Both the position numbers and the translations under genes were made by a program. DNA of 64,000 nucleotides. Origin: Amycolatopsis sp. MtRt-6 (GTDB taxonomy: Bacteria; Actinomycetota; Actinomycetes; Mycobacteriales; Pseudonocardiaceae). Within the stretch, counting starts at the first letter, position 1, and every line of letters starts with the position of its first letter. Of the stretch, positions 33,546 through 41,959 are shown one piece after another. Location: positions 51,723 to 115,722 of the forward strand of contig NZ_JADWPD010000034.1 of assembly GCF_017308975.1 (NCBI RefSeq), written 5' to 3'. The notes below the pieces were generated by a model that was given only the letters and a program-made list of their open reading frames with translations, did not search any database and was not told the origin of the DNA.

Positions 33546-34396
33546 GCGGCACCTCCGGTACGTCGGCGGGAACGGCGCCACCAGAACCCGCCGCCGGCGA
33601 GGAGGAGGGCGGCTCCGGCGGCGATCCCCGTGAGCCAGCCGGTCCGGTCCGGCCCGGCGGGCGCGGCGCCGGACGAAGGCGGAGCCGTGGAGGCAGAAGC
33701 CGGGGTGGGGGCAGGCGCGCGGTAGGCGCGGGCGGCGTCGCCGTCGCCGACGAACACCTGCAGCGTCTGCCGGTCGCTCAGGGTTCGGCCGTCGGGTGCG
33801 GTGGTGTGCATGTCGATGTCGAGCGCGTAGCTGCCCGGCGCCGAGAAGGCCCAGTTGCCGTGGACGTGCGAGCCGGCTTCGATCCCGGTCTCCTGGGGGA
33901 AGGGTTTGGCGCTGTCGAAGACGACTTCGGGGGTGCCGAAGTTTCCGTTGAGGAACAGGGTGAAGTGGCCGGGGCCGCGGACGTCGTGCAGCACCCACGT
34001 GACCTCGCGGCCCAGCACCGGGGCGATCGAGGGGTCCTGGGTGTTCCAGCCCGGCCACAGCACGCCGGGCCGTTGCACCTGGGGCAGCAGCCAGACCGGA
34101 GCGCCACTGGCGCCGAGGAAGGCGAACTGCGGCCCGGGCGGCACGGTCATCGACGACGCGGCGACGGCCTGCAGCACCACCTCGGGTACCGGGCGCCAGG
34201 TGACCGGGGTGGCCGAGTCGTCGCGGAGCTGGATCTTCCACACCCCGTCGACCAGCCGGGGCCCCATGTCGATGTGGCCGTCGGCAATGGCGACGACACT
34301 GCCGACAACACTGCTGACGACACTGCCGGCCGCCGCAGCCGGGACGGCGGCGGGGACGAGGAGCGCGGCGGCCGCCACGAGGGGGAGCAGTCTCAT
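33542..34396 (-). CDS. Membrane-anchored single-repeat protein of the metal ABC system
   Basis: The 284-residue protein has a signal peptide (MRLLPLVAAAALLVPAAVPA) and one choice-of-anchor M/actinobacterial surface repeat. The repeat opens with IADGHIDMGPRLVDGVW, contains FAFLGASGAPVWLLPQVQRPG and ends with HVHGNWAFSAPGSYALDI. A Pro/Ala/Ser linker, one transmembrane helix near the C-terminus and a basic tail (WWRRSRRR) follow. His-rich repeats on the cell surface may capture or relay metal to the lipoprotein. It overlaps its neighbours by four bases on both sides. Confidence 0.85.
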   Translation of the reverse strand: MRLLPLVAAAALLVPAAVPAAAAGSVVSSVVGSVVAIADGHIDMGPRLVDGVWKIQLRDDSATPVTWRPVPEVVLQAVAASSMTVPPGPQFAFLGASGAPVWLLPQVQRPGVLWPGWNTQDPSIAPVLGREVTWVLHDVRGPGHFTLFLNGNFGTPEVVFDSAKPFPQETGIEAGSHVHGNWAFSAPGSYALDIDMHTTAPDGRTLSDRQTLQVFVGDGDAARAYRAPAPTPASASTAPPSSGAAPAGPDRTGWLTGIAAGAALLLAGGGFWWRRSRRRTGGAA

Positions 34397-35925
34397 GCCG
34401 CGGCTCCCAGGCAGCGGTGCAGCTCGTCGGCGTTGTGGCGCATCATGTCCACATAGGAGCGGGCGGTCTCGTCGAACGCGTCGCCGTAGAGCCGGCAGAC
34501 CCGCACGTGCAGGTCGCCGGCGACCTGCGTCAGCACGGTCGCCCGTTGCTTGAGGTTGGGTTCGGCGAACACCGCGGGCACCTTCAGGTTGCGGATCGTT
34601 TCGGTGAGCTTGCGGACCTGGTCGGCGCTGGGCTCCTGGGCGGGGTTGGGCACCACGAACCCGGCGACGGTCATGTCGTAGGCCTTGGCCAGGTAGCCGA
34701 AGGCGTCGTGGGTGGTGATCAGCTGACGGCGGTCCTTCGGGATCTGCGCGATCCGGCCGCGCACGTAGGTGTCGAGCTCGTCGAGGCGGGCCAGGTAGGC
34801 GCGGGCGTTGTCGTCGTAGGTCGTCGCGCCGGCCGGGTCGCGCTGCTTGAGCGTGTCGCGGATCAGCTGGACGTAGGCCTTGGCGTTGCGGACGTCTTCC
34901 CACAGGTGCGGGTCGATCTCGCCGTGGACGTGCTTGCCGAGCACGGCCTGGGGGAGCTGGTGGACGGAGGTCCCGGGCGGGCCGAGGAACGCGAACCGCG
35001 GGTCGTCCGGCACGGTTTCCAGGGCCCGGTTGGGGACGTCGATGACGACCTGGTCGGCGGGGACGGCGTGCTGCTGCCCGGTGCCGGCGTCGGTGTAGGC
35101 GTACACCTGGCCGGTGTCGAGGTCGACGGCGAGGTCGGTGTGCCCGGTGCCGATGACGACCGGCCGGTCGGGCACCGTGTGCGGGTCGACGCCGACGGCG
35201 AAGGTGAACGTGCCCGAGCCGAGGTCGGTCGTCCTGCCCGGGCCGGTGGCCAGCTGTGCGGACAGGGTGAGCCGGTAGACACCCGGTTTGCCGAACGCCC
35301 AGTTGAGGTGGGTGTGGGCGGCGGGCGGCAGGGTCGTGGTGTCGGCGGCGTCCAGGCCGTCGGCGGAGTCGAAGTAGATCTCCGGCTGCCCGAGCGCTTC
35401 GGTGAGGTAGACCGCGACCGCGCCGGGCCCGTCGAGTTTCGTCGCCGACAGCCGGACGTCGGAGGCGCGGGTCGCGCCGCGGGCCTTGCCGTCACCGCGC
35501 ACGGCCAGCCCCAGCCACGCCACGTCCAGGCCGATGTCCTCGACGAGCGGGATCACCGACGCGCCATAGGTTTCCGCGGCCTCGGCCAGCGACACGTTCG
35601 GCGTGCCCGGGCGGGCGTTGGCGTCGATCGTCTTGATCAGCGCGTGTTCCTCGAGCAGCAGGTGGTTGGTGAACGTGACGTCGGCTTCGGCGACCTTCGC
35701 CGCGTCGCGCGGTGTCGGCTCGTAGGAATGCGGATCGCCGCCGGACGGCACGATCGAGGCGGCCGTCACCCGGTTCCCGCCGACCGCGTGCACCAGGTCG
35801 GCGAGGATCTCGGTGGTGGCCACCACCCGCACCGCGCCACCGCCGGCGGCCGGGCCCGCCGAGCACGCCGCCAGCACGGCCGCGGCGGCGGTCAGGGCGA
35901 GCCCGGCGCCGGGCCGGCGGCTCAT
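34393..35925 (-). CDS. ZnuA-like metal-binding lipoprotein with inserted anchor-type repeat
   Basis: The 510-residue protein has a lipobox (LAACSAG, Cys about residue 21). The N-terminal ZnuA/SBP_bac_9 half carries GGDPHSYEPTP and LLEEHALIKT. It is interrupted from about residue 140 to 335 by one surface-type repeat (VAWLGLAVRGDGK to THLNWAFGKPGVYRLTL, then VVIGTGHTDLAVD). The binding-protein fold then resumes with KHVHGEIDPHLWEDV and LITTHDAFGYLAKAY. His residues in both halves should form the metal site. This matches the family called substrate-binding protein of anchored-repeat ABC transporters. The inserted domain may dock with the other repeat proteins. Confidence 0.88.
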   Translation of the reverse strand: MSRRPGAGLALTAAAAVLAACSAGPAAGGGAVRVVATTEILADLVHAVGGNRVTAASIVPSGGDPHSYEPTPRDAAKVAEADVTFTNHLLLEEHALIKTIDANARPGTPNVSLAEAAETYGASVIPLVEDIGLDVAWLGLAVRGDGKARGATRASDVRLSATKLDGPGAVAVYLTEALGQPEIYFDSADGLDAADTTTLPPAAHTHLNWAFGKPGVYRLTLSAQLATGPGRTTDLGSGTFTFAVGVDPHTVPDRPVVIGTGHTDLAVDLDTGQVYAYTDAGTGQQHAVPADQVVIDVPNRALETVPDDPRFAFLGPPGTSVHQLPQAVLGKHVHGEIDPHLWEDVRNAKAYVQLIRDTLKQRDPAGATTYDDNARAYLARLDELDTYVRGRIAQIPKDRRQLITTHDAFGYLAKAYDMTVAGFVVPNPAQEPSADQVRKLTETIRNLKVPAVFAEPNLKQRATVLTQVAGDLHVRVCRLYGDAFDETARSYVDMMRHNADELHRCLGAAA

Positions 35926-37847
35926 CGCGCACCTCCCGCGGCGGACCGGCGGCGGCGGACGACGACCAGGCACAGCACACCGGCGAGGAGTGCCAGCGCA
36001 CCGGCCGCGGCCGGGACCGCCGCGGAGAACCCGGTGGAGGCCAGCGAGCCGCCGCGGCCACCTCGCGCCGCGACGTCGGAAGCACACGTGCCCGGCGGCG
36101 GGGTCGACGTGGTGACCGGCAGGGCCTGCTTCGGGTCGACCGGGCCGACGGCGAAGGTGACGGTCTGTTTGTCGCTCACCCGGGTGCCCGAGGCGAGCGT
36201 CGCGGTGTGGGTGAGGGTGACGTGGTAGATGCCTGGCTTGGTGAAGGTCCAGTTGCCGTGGGCGTGGGTGCCCAGCCGCACCGGGGCGGTGTCCGGGACG
36301 CCGTTGCCGCTGTCGAACAGGATCACGGGCGTGCCGAAGGGATCGAACTCGAACACCGCCAGCGAACCGGGACCGTCCACTTTGTCCAGTGACCAGGTGA
36401 TGTCGCCGCGGACCTGCGCGGCGGTGACCGATTCGGTGTTCCAGCCCAGCCACAGCACCCCGGCCTGCTGGGTCTGCGGGATCTGCCAGATCCGGTCGCC
36501 GGGCCTGCCGAGGAACGCGAAGCGGTCACCCGGGGGAACGGTCGTCGCGGCCTTGTCGGCCACGTGCAGGACGACGCTCGACGGGGCCCGCCAGGTGGTG
36601 ACACCCGAGACGGTGCCGTCCTTGACCCCGGAGACCAGCTTCCCGTCCAGCACGCGGACCGCGTAGTCGACGTGGCCGTCGGCCAGGACGGTGCCGGTCG
36701 TGGCGGTCGTCGGCCCGGCCGGCACGCAGGTCGTGCTGCTCGGGGCGGGCGGGGGCGGCGTGCCGGTGGACGACGGGGCGGACGAGGTGCCGGGTGGCGT
36801 GGACGAATGCGACGTCACCGGTGGAGCGGAGGAAGAGGTCGTGGGCGGTGGTCCGTCGCCGGAGACGACGACCGTCACTGGCGCGGAAACGCCGGCGGCG
36901 AAGTCCGTGACGTAGGTGGGGACGAACCGCGCGGTCAGCGTATGCGTACCCCCGCCGAGCGCGGTGGTGACGAGGGAGGCCCGGCCGCCGGAGACCGCGG
37001 CGTGGCCGAGCACCCGGTCACCGTCGGCGAATTCGATCGCGCCGGAGGCGTCGGCGGGGGTCACGGTGCCGGTCAGGGTGACCGGGTCGCCGGCCGCGGC
37101 GGCCGGCGGGGTCACGGCGAGGGTGGTCGTGGTCGCCGCCGCGGTGACGTCGGAGGCCTGGGTGCCGCCGACGAACCAGGTGTAGTCCACCGGCCCGCTG
37201 CTCAGCGGGTGCCCGGCCGGGTCGGTGGCGGTGACCTCGAAGGTCAGCCGGTAGCGGCCCAGCGCGGTGAACGCCCAGTTGGCGTGCACGTGACTGCCGA
37301 CCGCCTGGCGCAGCACCCGGTGTGCCGGGTCGGCGGAGCTGAACACGCGCAGGGGCAGGCCGAAGGAGTCGGTCTGGAACACCTCCACGGCGCCGGGGCC
37401 GTCGACCCGGGCGAGCCGGATGTCCACCGCGTCGCCCGCGAACGTCCCGGGCGTCAGGCTTTCGGTGTCCCAGCCGGCGAACAGCAGCGAGAAGTCCTGC
37501 ACCTGGGGCGCGATCCACACCGGTGTCCCGGCCGCGCCGAGGAACGAGTACTCCGGGGCCTCCGGGACGGCGATCCGCGACGCGTCGTTGTCCCGCAGCT
37601 GGAAGAGCACGTCCTGCGGGGAGAAGTACCGGTGCGGGTCGTTGCCCACCCGGGTCTGCAAGGTGAGCCGGCCGTCCCGGTACTGGATGTCGAGGGTGTC
37701 GGTGTGCTCGTCGTCGAGCACCGTCCGCGACTTCGACGCCGGCGCCGGGCCGGTGCCGGCCACTGCCGGAGCGCTCAACAGCGGCACCGACAAAGCCAGC
37801 AGGCACCCGGCCAGTACCCAGCGCATCGGTCTTCTCACTCTCGGCAT
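35922..37847 (-). CDS. Sortase-type cell-wall protein with two surface repeats and an Ig-like domain
   Basis: The 641-residue protein begins MPRVRRPMRWVLAG with a signal peptide. Repeat 1 (about 35-230, TVLDDEHTDTLDIQYRDG) is followed by an Ig-like domain (about 240-325, ATTTTLAVTPPAAAAGDPVT) and a Ser/Thr/Pro linker. Repeat 2 (about 380-575) then leads to the wall signal LASTGF, a hydrophobic helix and a basic tail (VVRRRRS). It is therefore probably sorted to the wall. I prefer ATG 37847; an upstream ATG at 37889 lies within ten bases of the operator palindrome. First gene of the transporter operon. Confidence 0.85.
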   Translation of the reverse strand: MPRVRRPMRWVLAGCLLALSVPLLSAPAVAGTGPAPASKSRTVLDDEHTDTLDIQYRDGRLTLQTRVGNDPHRYFSPQDVLFQLRDNDASRIAVPEAPEYSFLGAAGTPVWIAPQVQDFSLLFAGWDTESLTPGTFAGDAVDIRLARVDGPGAVEVFQTDSFGLPLRVFSSADPAHRVLRQAVGSHVHANWAFTALGRYRLTFEVTATDPAGHPLSSGPVDYTWFVGGTQASDVTAAATTTTLAVTPPAAAAGDPVTLTGTVTPADASGAIEFADGDRVLGHAAVSGGRASLVTTALGGGTHTLTARFVPTYVTDFAAGVSAPVTVVVSGDGPPPTTSSSAPPVTSHSSTPPGTSSAPSSTGTPPPPAPSSTTCVPAGPTTATTGTVLADGHVDYAVRVLDGKLVSGVKDGTVSGVTTWRAPSSVVLHVADKAATTVPPGDRFAFLGRPGDRIWQIPQTQQAGVLWLGWNTESVTAAQVRGDITWSLDKVDGPGSLAVFEFDPFGTPVILFDSGNGVPDTAPVRLGTHAHGNWTFTKPGIYHVTLTHTATLASGTRVSDKQTVTFAVGPVDPKQALPVTTSTPPPGTCASDVAARGGRGGSLASTGFSAAVPAAAGALALLAGVLCLVVVRRRRSAAGGAR

Positions 37848-37895
37848 CTGAACTCGTCCCCGTGTCGGCGTGCGCCGTGAATCGGCCATTGCTTT

Positions 37896-37916
37896 CGGTA
37901 ATGAATATCATTACCG
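37896..37916. promoter_or_regulatory. Zur-like operator between the divergent surface-protein genes
   Basis: CGGTAATGA-ATA-TCATTACCG is a perfect 9-3-9 palindrome, AT-rich at its core in a GC-rich genome. It is centred about 60 bases from both divergent starts (37847 and 37963). Its core resembles actinobacterial Zur boxes with AATGA and TCATT arms. It probably shuts off both transcripts when zinc is sufficient. Confidence 0.75.
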
Positions 37917-37962
37917 TTACCGCCTGTCCAGGCTGTTTTCCCTCTCGTATCAAGGAATCCGC

Positions 37963-38607
37963 ATGCGCGTACGTCTGACCCTGCTCGCTGTCGCGACCGT
38001 GGGCGCGGCCCTGCTGACCGGGGTCGCCCCGGCGCAGGCCGCGCCGGCGGTCGTGCTGGACAAAGGACACGTCGACGCGGTCGACGTCGAATACGAAGAC
38101 GGTGCTCTCGAGCTGATCGTCCACGACGAGTCGGCCGAACCCGGCGTGGAGTACGAGCCGTCGCAGGTGGTGCTCAAGGCGCTGGCCGGCGCGCGCACCA
38201 CGGTGCCGGCCGACCCGTCCTACCGGTTCCTCGGCGCCGCCGGTGCTCCGGTGTCGATCCTGCCGGAGACCCAGAACCCCGATCTGCTCTGGCCGGGGCT
38301 CAGCGCCGAGGAGCTCGCCACCGGGGTGTTCCGGTCCGACTCGGTCACCCTCCGCCTCACCGGCGTCAGCGGGCCGGGCAAGGTCAGCGTGTTCACCACC
38401 GACTCCTTCGGCGCGGCAACGGTGTTGCTCAACAGCGGCGACGGCCTGCCCGACGCCCTGTCGCTCACCGCCGGCTTGCACGAGCACGCCAACTGGGGCT
38501 TCACCAAGCCGGGCGTCTACAAGCTCACCTTCCGCGCGAGCGCCCAGCTCGTCGACGGCACCCCGGTGTCGTCCCCGCCCGCCGTCCTGACCTTCTGCGT
38601 CGAATAA
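37963..38607 (+). CDS. Secreted single-repeat protein linked to the metal ABC system (first)
   Basis: The 214-residue protein starts at ATG 37963 behind AAGGAA. It has a signal peptide (cleavage near AQAAP) and one choice-of-anchor M type domain: VVLDKGHVDAVDVEYEDG at the start, YRFLGAAGAPVSILPETQNP in the middle and HEHANWGFTKPGVYKLTF at the end. Unlike the transporter-operon repeat proteins it has no transmembrane helix or sorting signal, so it should be released. Placed directly behind the Zur-like palindrome, it may act as a diffusible zinc-binding partner (zincophore-like), which is inference. Confidence 0.82.
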   Translation: MRVRLTLLAVATVGAALLTGVAPAQAAPAVVLDKGHVDAVDVEYEDGALELIVHDESAEPGVEYEPSQVVLKALAGARTTVPADPSYRFLGAAGAPVSILPETQNPDLLWPGLSAEELATGVFRSDSVTLRLTGVSGPGKVSVFTTDSFGAATVLLNSGDGLPDALSLTAGLHEHANWGFTKPGVYKLTFRASAQLVDGTPVSSPPAVLTFCVE

Positions 38608-38633
38608 CCCGCCTCTGTCCGGAAAGGACGATC

Positions 38634-39275
38634 ATGCGACTCTTCACCCGCTCCCTCGCGGTGACCGCCGCGGCCATGGCCCTGGCGTTCGGGACGACGG
38701 TCCCGGCCGGCGCCGCGACCACGGTGCTGACCGCCGGGCACGTCGACATCATCGACGTCGACTACGCCGCCGGCACCCTGTCGGCCCAACTGCACGACGG
38801 CACCACCGGTACCGCGGTCAGACGCGACCCGGCGACGGTCGAGCTCGACGTCCTCGCGGCCGCGAAGACGACCGTCCCGGCCAACTCGGCCTACAGCTTC
38901 CTCGGCGCGCCGGGCTCGACGGTCTGGATCCTGCCGCAGACGCAGAACGCGAACCTGCTGTGGCCCGGCTGGAACAGCACCGACGTCGCCTCCGGTGTCT
39001 TCCAGAACAACTCGCTGACCCTCAGCCTGATCGGCGTCACCGGCGGGCAGCTCAGCATCTACACGCAGTCGCTGAGCACCCCGGCGGTCCTGTTCAACAG
39101 CGGCGACGGGCTGCCGGACAGCAGGCCTCTCGCGGCCGGCGCCCACACCCACGCCAACTGGGCGTTCGGTGCCGCGGGAACCTACACGGCGACCTTCCGG
39201 GTCAGCGGGGTCCTGGCCGCCACCGGGGCGACGGTGTCGGCGGACGCCACGTACACCTTCAAGGTGCTGCCCTGA
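38634..39275 (+). CDS. Secreted single-repeat protein linked to the metal ABC system (second)
   Basis: The 213-residue protein is a paralogue of the preceding gene product, 26 bases downstream with a GGAAAGGA ribosome site. After a signal peptide (ending near AGAA) it has the repeat blocks VLTAGHVDIIDVDYAAG, YSFLGAPGSTVWILPQTQNA and HTHANWAFGAAGTYTATF. No anchor is present. The conserved GHVD and HxHANW histidines are retained and are candidates for metal ligands. The pair probably arose by tandem duplication. Confidence 0.82.
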   Translation: MRLFTRSLAVTAAAMALAFGTTVPAGAATTVLTAGHVDIIDVDYAAGTLSAQLHDGTTGTAVRRDPATVELDVLAAAKTTVPANSAYSFLGAPGSTVWILPQTQNANLLWPGWNSTDVASGVFQNNSLTLSLIGVTGGQLSIYTQSLSTPAVLFNSGDGLPDSRPLAAGAHTHANWAFGAAGTYTATFRVSGVLAATGATVSADATYTFKVLP

Positions 39276-39279
39276 GGCA

Positions 39280-39319
39280 CGCGGGAGCGCGTTGCCACCG
39301 GCGGCAACGCGCTCCCGCG
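39280..39319 (+). terminator. Strong terminator hairpin
   Basis: A perfect 17-bp stem (CGCGGGAGCGCGTTGCC with its complement) and a 6-base loop lie directly after the second secreted-protein gene. It separates the zinc locus from the macrolactam cluster. Confidence 0.85.
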
Positions 39320-39349
39320 ACGGCCGTACGTCCACTGTAGACGGACGGC

Positions 39350-39396
39350 TTAGGGGGTGTTAGGGGTCGTTGTCCCGTTCTCCCGGCGGTTACGTT
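39350..39396 (+). promoter_or_regulatory. Cluster promoter 1: TTAGGGG direct repeat plus -10
   Basis: TTAGGGG occurs at 39350-39356 and 39360-39366, one helical turn apart. Exactly 24 bases later lies TACGTT (39391-39396), fitting a TANNNT -10 box. No -35 is seen, as expected for an activator-dependent promoter. It would drive the thioesterase/carboxylase operon. Confidence 0.65.
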
Positions 39397-39437
39397 GGCC
39401 GGTGGAGGCCCCGAGAGACGGAAAGGCGGTGGCCGAC

Positions 39438-40208
39438 ATGGTCGCCCACGTGGACAACGGCGAGGACAGCTGGTTCCGCCGGTTCGCCGCTTCGCCCGAG
39501 GCGAAGGCGCGGCTGGTCTGCCTGCCGCACGCCGGCGGCTCGGCCACCTTCTACTTCCCGGTGGCGAAGGCGCTGGCACCGGACATCGAGGTCGCGGCCG
39601 TCCAGTACCCGGGCCGGCAGGACCGGCGGCACGAGCCGTTCCTGACGAGCATCGACGCGATCGCCGACCGGGTCGCCGAACTGCTGCGGGGCCGGACCGA
39701 CCGGCCGCTCGCGCTGTTCGGGCACAGCATGGGCGCGATGGTCGCCTACGAGACGGCCCGCCGGCTCGAACAGGCCGGTACGCCGGTCGCGGCGCTGTTC
39801 GTCTCCGGGCGGCGCGCGCCGTCGCGGATGCGGGACGACCGGGTGCACAGCCGGACCGACGACGGCGTGCTCGCCGAACTGCGGCGGCTGAGCGGCACCG
39901 AGATGGACCTGCTCGGCGACGAAGACGTCGTCCGGATGATCCTGCCGGTGGTGCGCAACGACTACCGGGCCGTCGAGACCTACCGGCACACCCCCGGCCG
40001 GCCGCTCGACGCGCCGATCGTGGCCTTCACCGGCACCGACGACCCGGTGGCCTCGGTCGACGAGGTCACCTCGTGGGCGGACCACACCACCGGCGGCTTC
40101 GAGCTGGTGACGCTGGCCGGGGGCCACTTCTTCCTCACCCGGCACCAGGACGTGATCCTGCGGCGGCTGGCGGACGGCCTCCTCGACCGGGGTGCGGCCC
40201 ATGTCTGA
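39438..40208 (+). CDS. Type II thioesterase of the macrolactam cluster
   Basis: The protein (256 residues from ATG 39438; GTG 39429 is an alternative) is a RifR/TEII-type alpha/beta hydrolase. It shows CLPHAGGSATFYFPVAKAL at the N-terminus, the nucleophile motif GHSMGA, an Asp in GTDDPVAS and the His in GGHFFL. Such enzymes clear aberrant acyl groups from carrier proteins, and some release chains. It overlaps the carboxylase gene downstream, linking editing to extender-unit supply. Whether it also assists macrolactam formation is unknown. Confidence 0.88.
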   Translation: MVAHVDNGEDSWFRRFAASPEAKARLVCLPHAGGSATFYFPVAKALAPDIEVAAVQYPGRQDRRHEPFLTSIDAIADRVAELLRGRTDRPLALFGHSMGAMVAYETARRLEQAGTPVAALFVSGRRAPSRMRDDRVHSRTDDGVLAELRRLSGTEMDLLGDEDVVRMILPVVRNDYRAVETYRHTPGRPLDAPIVAFTGTDDPVASVDEVTSWADHTTGGFELVTLAGGHFFLTRHQDVILRRLADGLLDRGAAHV

Positions 40209-41766
40209 GGCACCGGCCGCGTTCGGCAACCGGCTCGTCGAACTGCGGGAGATCAAGGAGGCCGCGCGCCGCGGGCCCGACGACGCGGCGACGCAGCGGC
40301 AGCACGAGCGCGGCAAGCTGACCGCGCACGAGCGGATCGAGCTGCTCCTCGACCCGGGCTCGTTCACCGAGCTCGAGGCCCTGCGCCGGCACCGGGCCAC
40401 CGGGTTCGGCCTGGAGCAGCGCCGCCCGTACTCCGACGGCGTCGTCTGCGGCTGGGGCACGGTGCACGGCCGGACGGTCTTCGTCTACGCCCACGACTTC
40501 CGGGTCTTCGGCGGCGCGCTCGGCGAGGCGCACGCGCAGAAGATCCACAAGGTGATGGACCTCGCCGAGGCCGCGGGCGCGCCGCTGGTTTCGCTCAACG
40601 ACGGCGCCGGGGCCCGGATCCAGGAGGGCGTCACGGCGCTCGCCGGGTACGGCGGGATCTTCCGGCGCAACACCCGCTGCTCCGGGGTCATCCCGCAGAT
40701 CTCGGTGATGCTCGGCCCGTGCGCGGGCGGCGCGGCGTACTCGCCCGCGTTGACCGACTTCGTGTTCATGGTCCGCGGGACGTCGCAGATGTTCATCACC
40801 GGGCCCGACGTGGTGCAGGCGGTGACGGGCGAGGAGATCACGCAGAACGGCCTCGGCGGCGCCGACGTGCACGCCGAGACCTCCGGCGTCGCCGCGTTCG
40901 CCTACGACGACGAAGCGACCTGCCTGGAGGACGTCCGGTACCTGCTGTCCCTGCTGCCGGCCAACAACAACGAGGCCCCGCCGCACGTGCCCGCCGCCGA
41001 CCCGCCCGACCGCCGCACCGACCGGCTGCTCGACCTCGTCCCGACCGACCCCGCCCGCGCCTACGACATGGGCGACGTCCTCGCGGAGATCGTCGACGAC
41101 GGCGAGTTCCTCCAGGTGCACGCCGCCTGGGCGGCCAACGTCGTGTGCGCGTTCGCCCGCCTGGACGGCCATGTGGTGGGCATCGTCGCGAACCAGCCCG
41201 CCGTCCTCGCCGGCGTCCTCGACATCGAGAGCAGCGAGAAGGCAGCCCGGTTCGTCCAGACCTGCGACGCCTTCAACATCCCGCTCGTGACGCTGGTGGA
41301 CGTCCCCGGCTTCCTGCCCGGGGTCGGCCAGGAGCACGGCGGCATCATCCGGCACGGCGCGAAGCTGCTCTACGCCTACTGCAACGCCACCGTGCCGCGG
41401 GTGCAGCTGATCCTGCGCAAGGCCTACGGCGGCGCGTACATCGTGATGGATTCGCGGTCGATCGGCACCGACGTCTCCCTGGCGTGGCCGACGAACGAGA
41501 TCGCCGTGATGGGCGCCGAGGGCGCGGCGAACGTGATCTTCCGCCGCGAGATCAAGGCGGCCGACGACCCGGAGGCCGTGCGCGCGCTGAAGATCAAGGA
41601 GTACCGCACCGAGCTGATGCACCCGTACTACGCGGCCGAGCGCGGCCTCGTGGACGACGTGATCGAGCCGGGGGAGACGCGCCGGCTGCTGATCCGCTCG
41701 CTCGCGATGCTCCGGGCCAAGCACGCCGACGTCCCGGCGCGCAAGCACGGGAACCCGCCGGTCTGA
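40201..41766 (+). CDS. Acyl-CoA carboxylase beta subunit (carboxyltransferase)
   Basis: The 521-residue protein matches the propionyl/acetyl-CoA carboxylase beta subunits of actinomycetes (PccB/AccB). It has the N-terminal crotonase-like half (SLNDGAGARIQEGV, then GPCAGGAAYSPALTDF) and the C-terminal half (DVPGFLPGVGQEHGGIIRHGAKLLYAY). It carboxylates acetyl- or propionyl-CoA with a biotinylated alpha subunit encoded elsewhere, feeding malonyl- or methylmalonyl-CoA to the PKS. ATG 40201 overlaps the thioesterase end. Substrate preference was not assigned. Confidence 0.92.
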   Translation: MSEAPAAFGNRLVELREIKEAARRGPDDAATQRQHERGKLTAHERIELLLDPGSFTELEALRRHRATGFGLEQRRPYSDGVVCGWGTVHGRTVFVYAHDFRVFGGALGEAHAQKIHKVMDLAEAAGAPLVSLNDGAGARIQEGVTALAGYGGIFRRNTRCSGVIPQISVMLGPCAGGAAYSPALTDFVFMVRGTSQMFITGPDVVQAVTGEEITQNGLGGADVHAETSGVAAFAYDDEATCLEDVRYLLSLLPANNNEAPPHVPAADPPDRRTDRLLDLVPTDPARAYDMGDVLAEIVDDGEFLQVHAAWAANVVCAFARLDGHVVGIVANQPAVLAGVLDIESSEKAARFVQTCDAFNIPLVTLVDVPGFLPGVGQEHGGIIRHGAKLLYAYCNATVPRVQLILRKAYGGAYIVMDSRSIGTDVSLAWPTNEIAVMGAEGAANVIFRREIKAADDPEAVRALKIKEYRTELMHPYYAAERGLVDDVIEPGETRRLLIRSLAMLRAKHADVPARKHGNPPV

Positions 41767-41945
41767 TGAGCGGCCCGGTGGTGCACGTCCTGCGCGGCGA
41801 GCCCGACGAGACCGAGCTGGCGGCGCTGATCGTGGTCCTGTCCGCGATCCGCGCCGCCCAGCCGCCCGAACCGGAGGTGACGGTACCGCGGCCGCGCCAC
41901 CCGGCGCGGTTCGAAGCCGCGACGAGCTGGCGGACCCGCCGCTGA
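41766..41945 (+). CDS. Acyl-CoA carboxylase epsilon subunit
   Basis: This 59-residue protein starts at ATG 41766, overlapping the beta-subunit stop (TGATG). VVHVLRGEPDETELAALIVV is the typical start of actinomycete AccE/PccE subunits. The tail is basic (RPRHPARF, then TSWRTRR). Epsilon subunits bind the beta hexamer and raise carboxylase activity. Its presence supports a dedicated precursor-supply enzyme for the cluster. Confidence 0.85.
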   Translation: MSGPVVHVLRGEPDETELAALIVVLSAIRAAQPPEPEVTVPRPRHPARFEAATSWRTRR

Positions 41946-41959
41946 GCGGGTGGCGGCGC

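Noticed and set aside
37848..37889. Upstream ATG (37889) as start of the wall-anchored repeat protein
   Set aside because: It lies within ten bases of the palindromic operator, adds a non-signal-like extension, and the start at 37847 gives a normal signal peptide.
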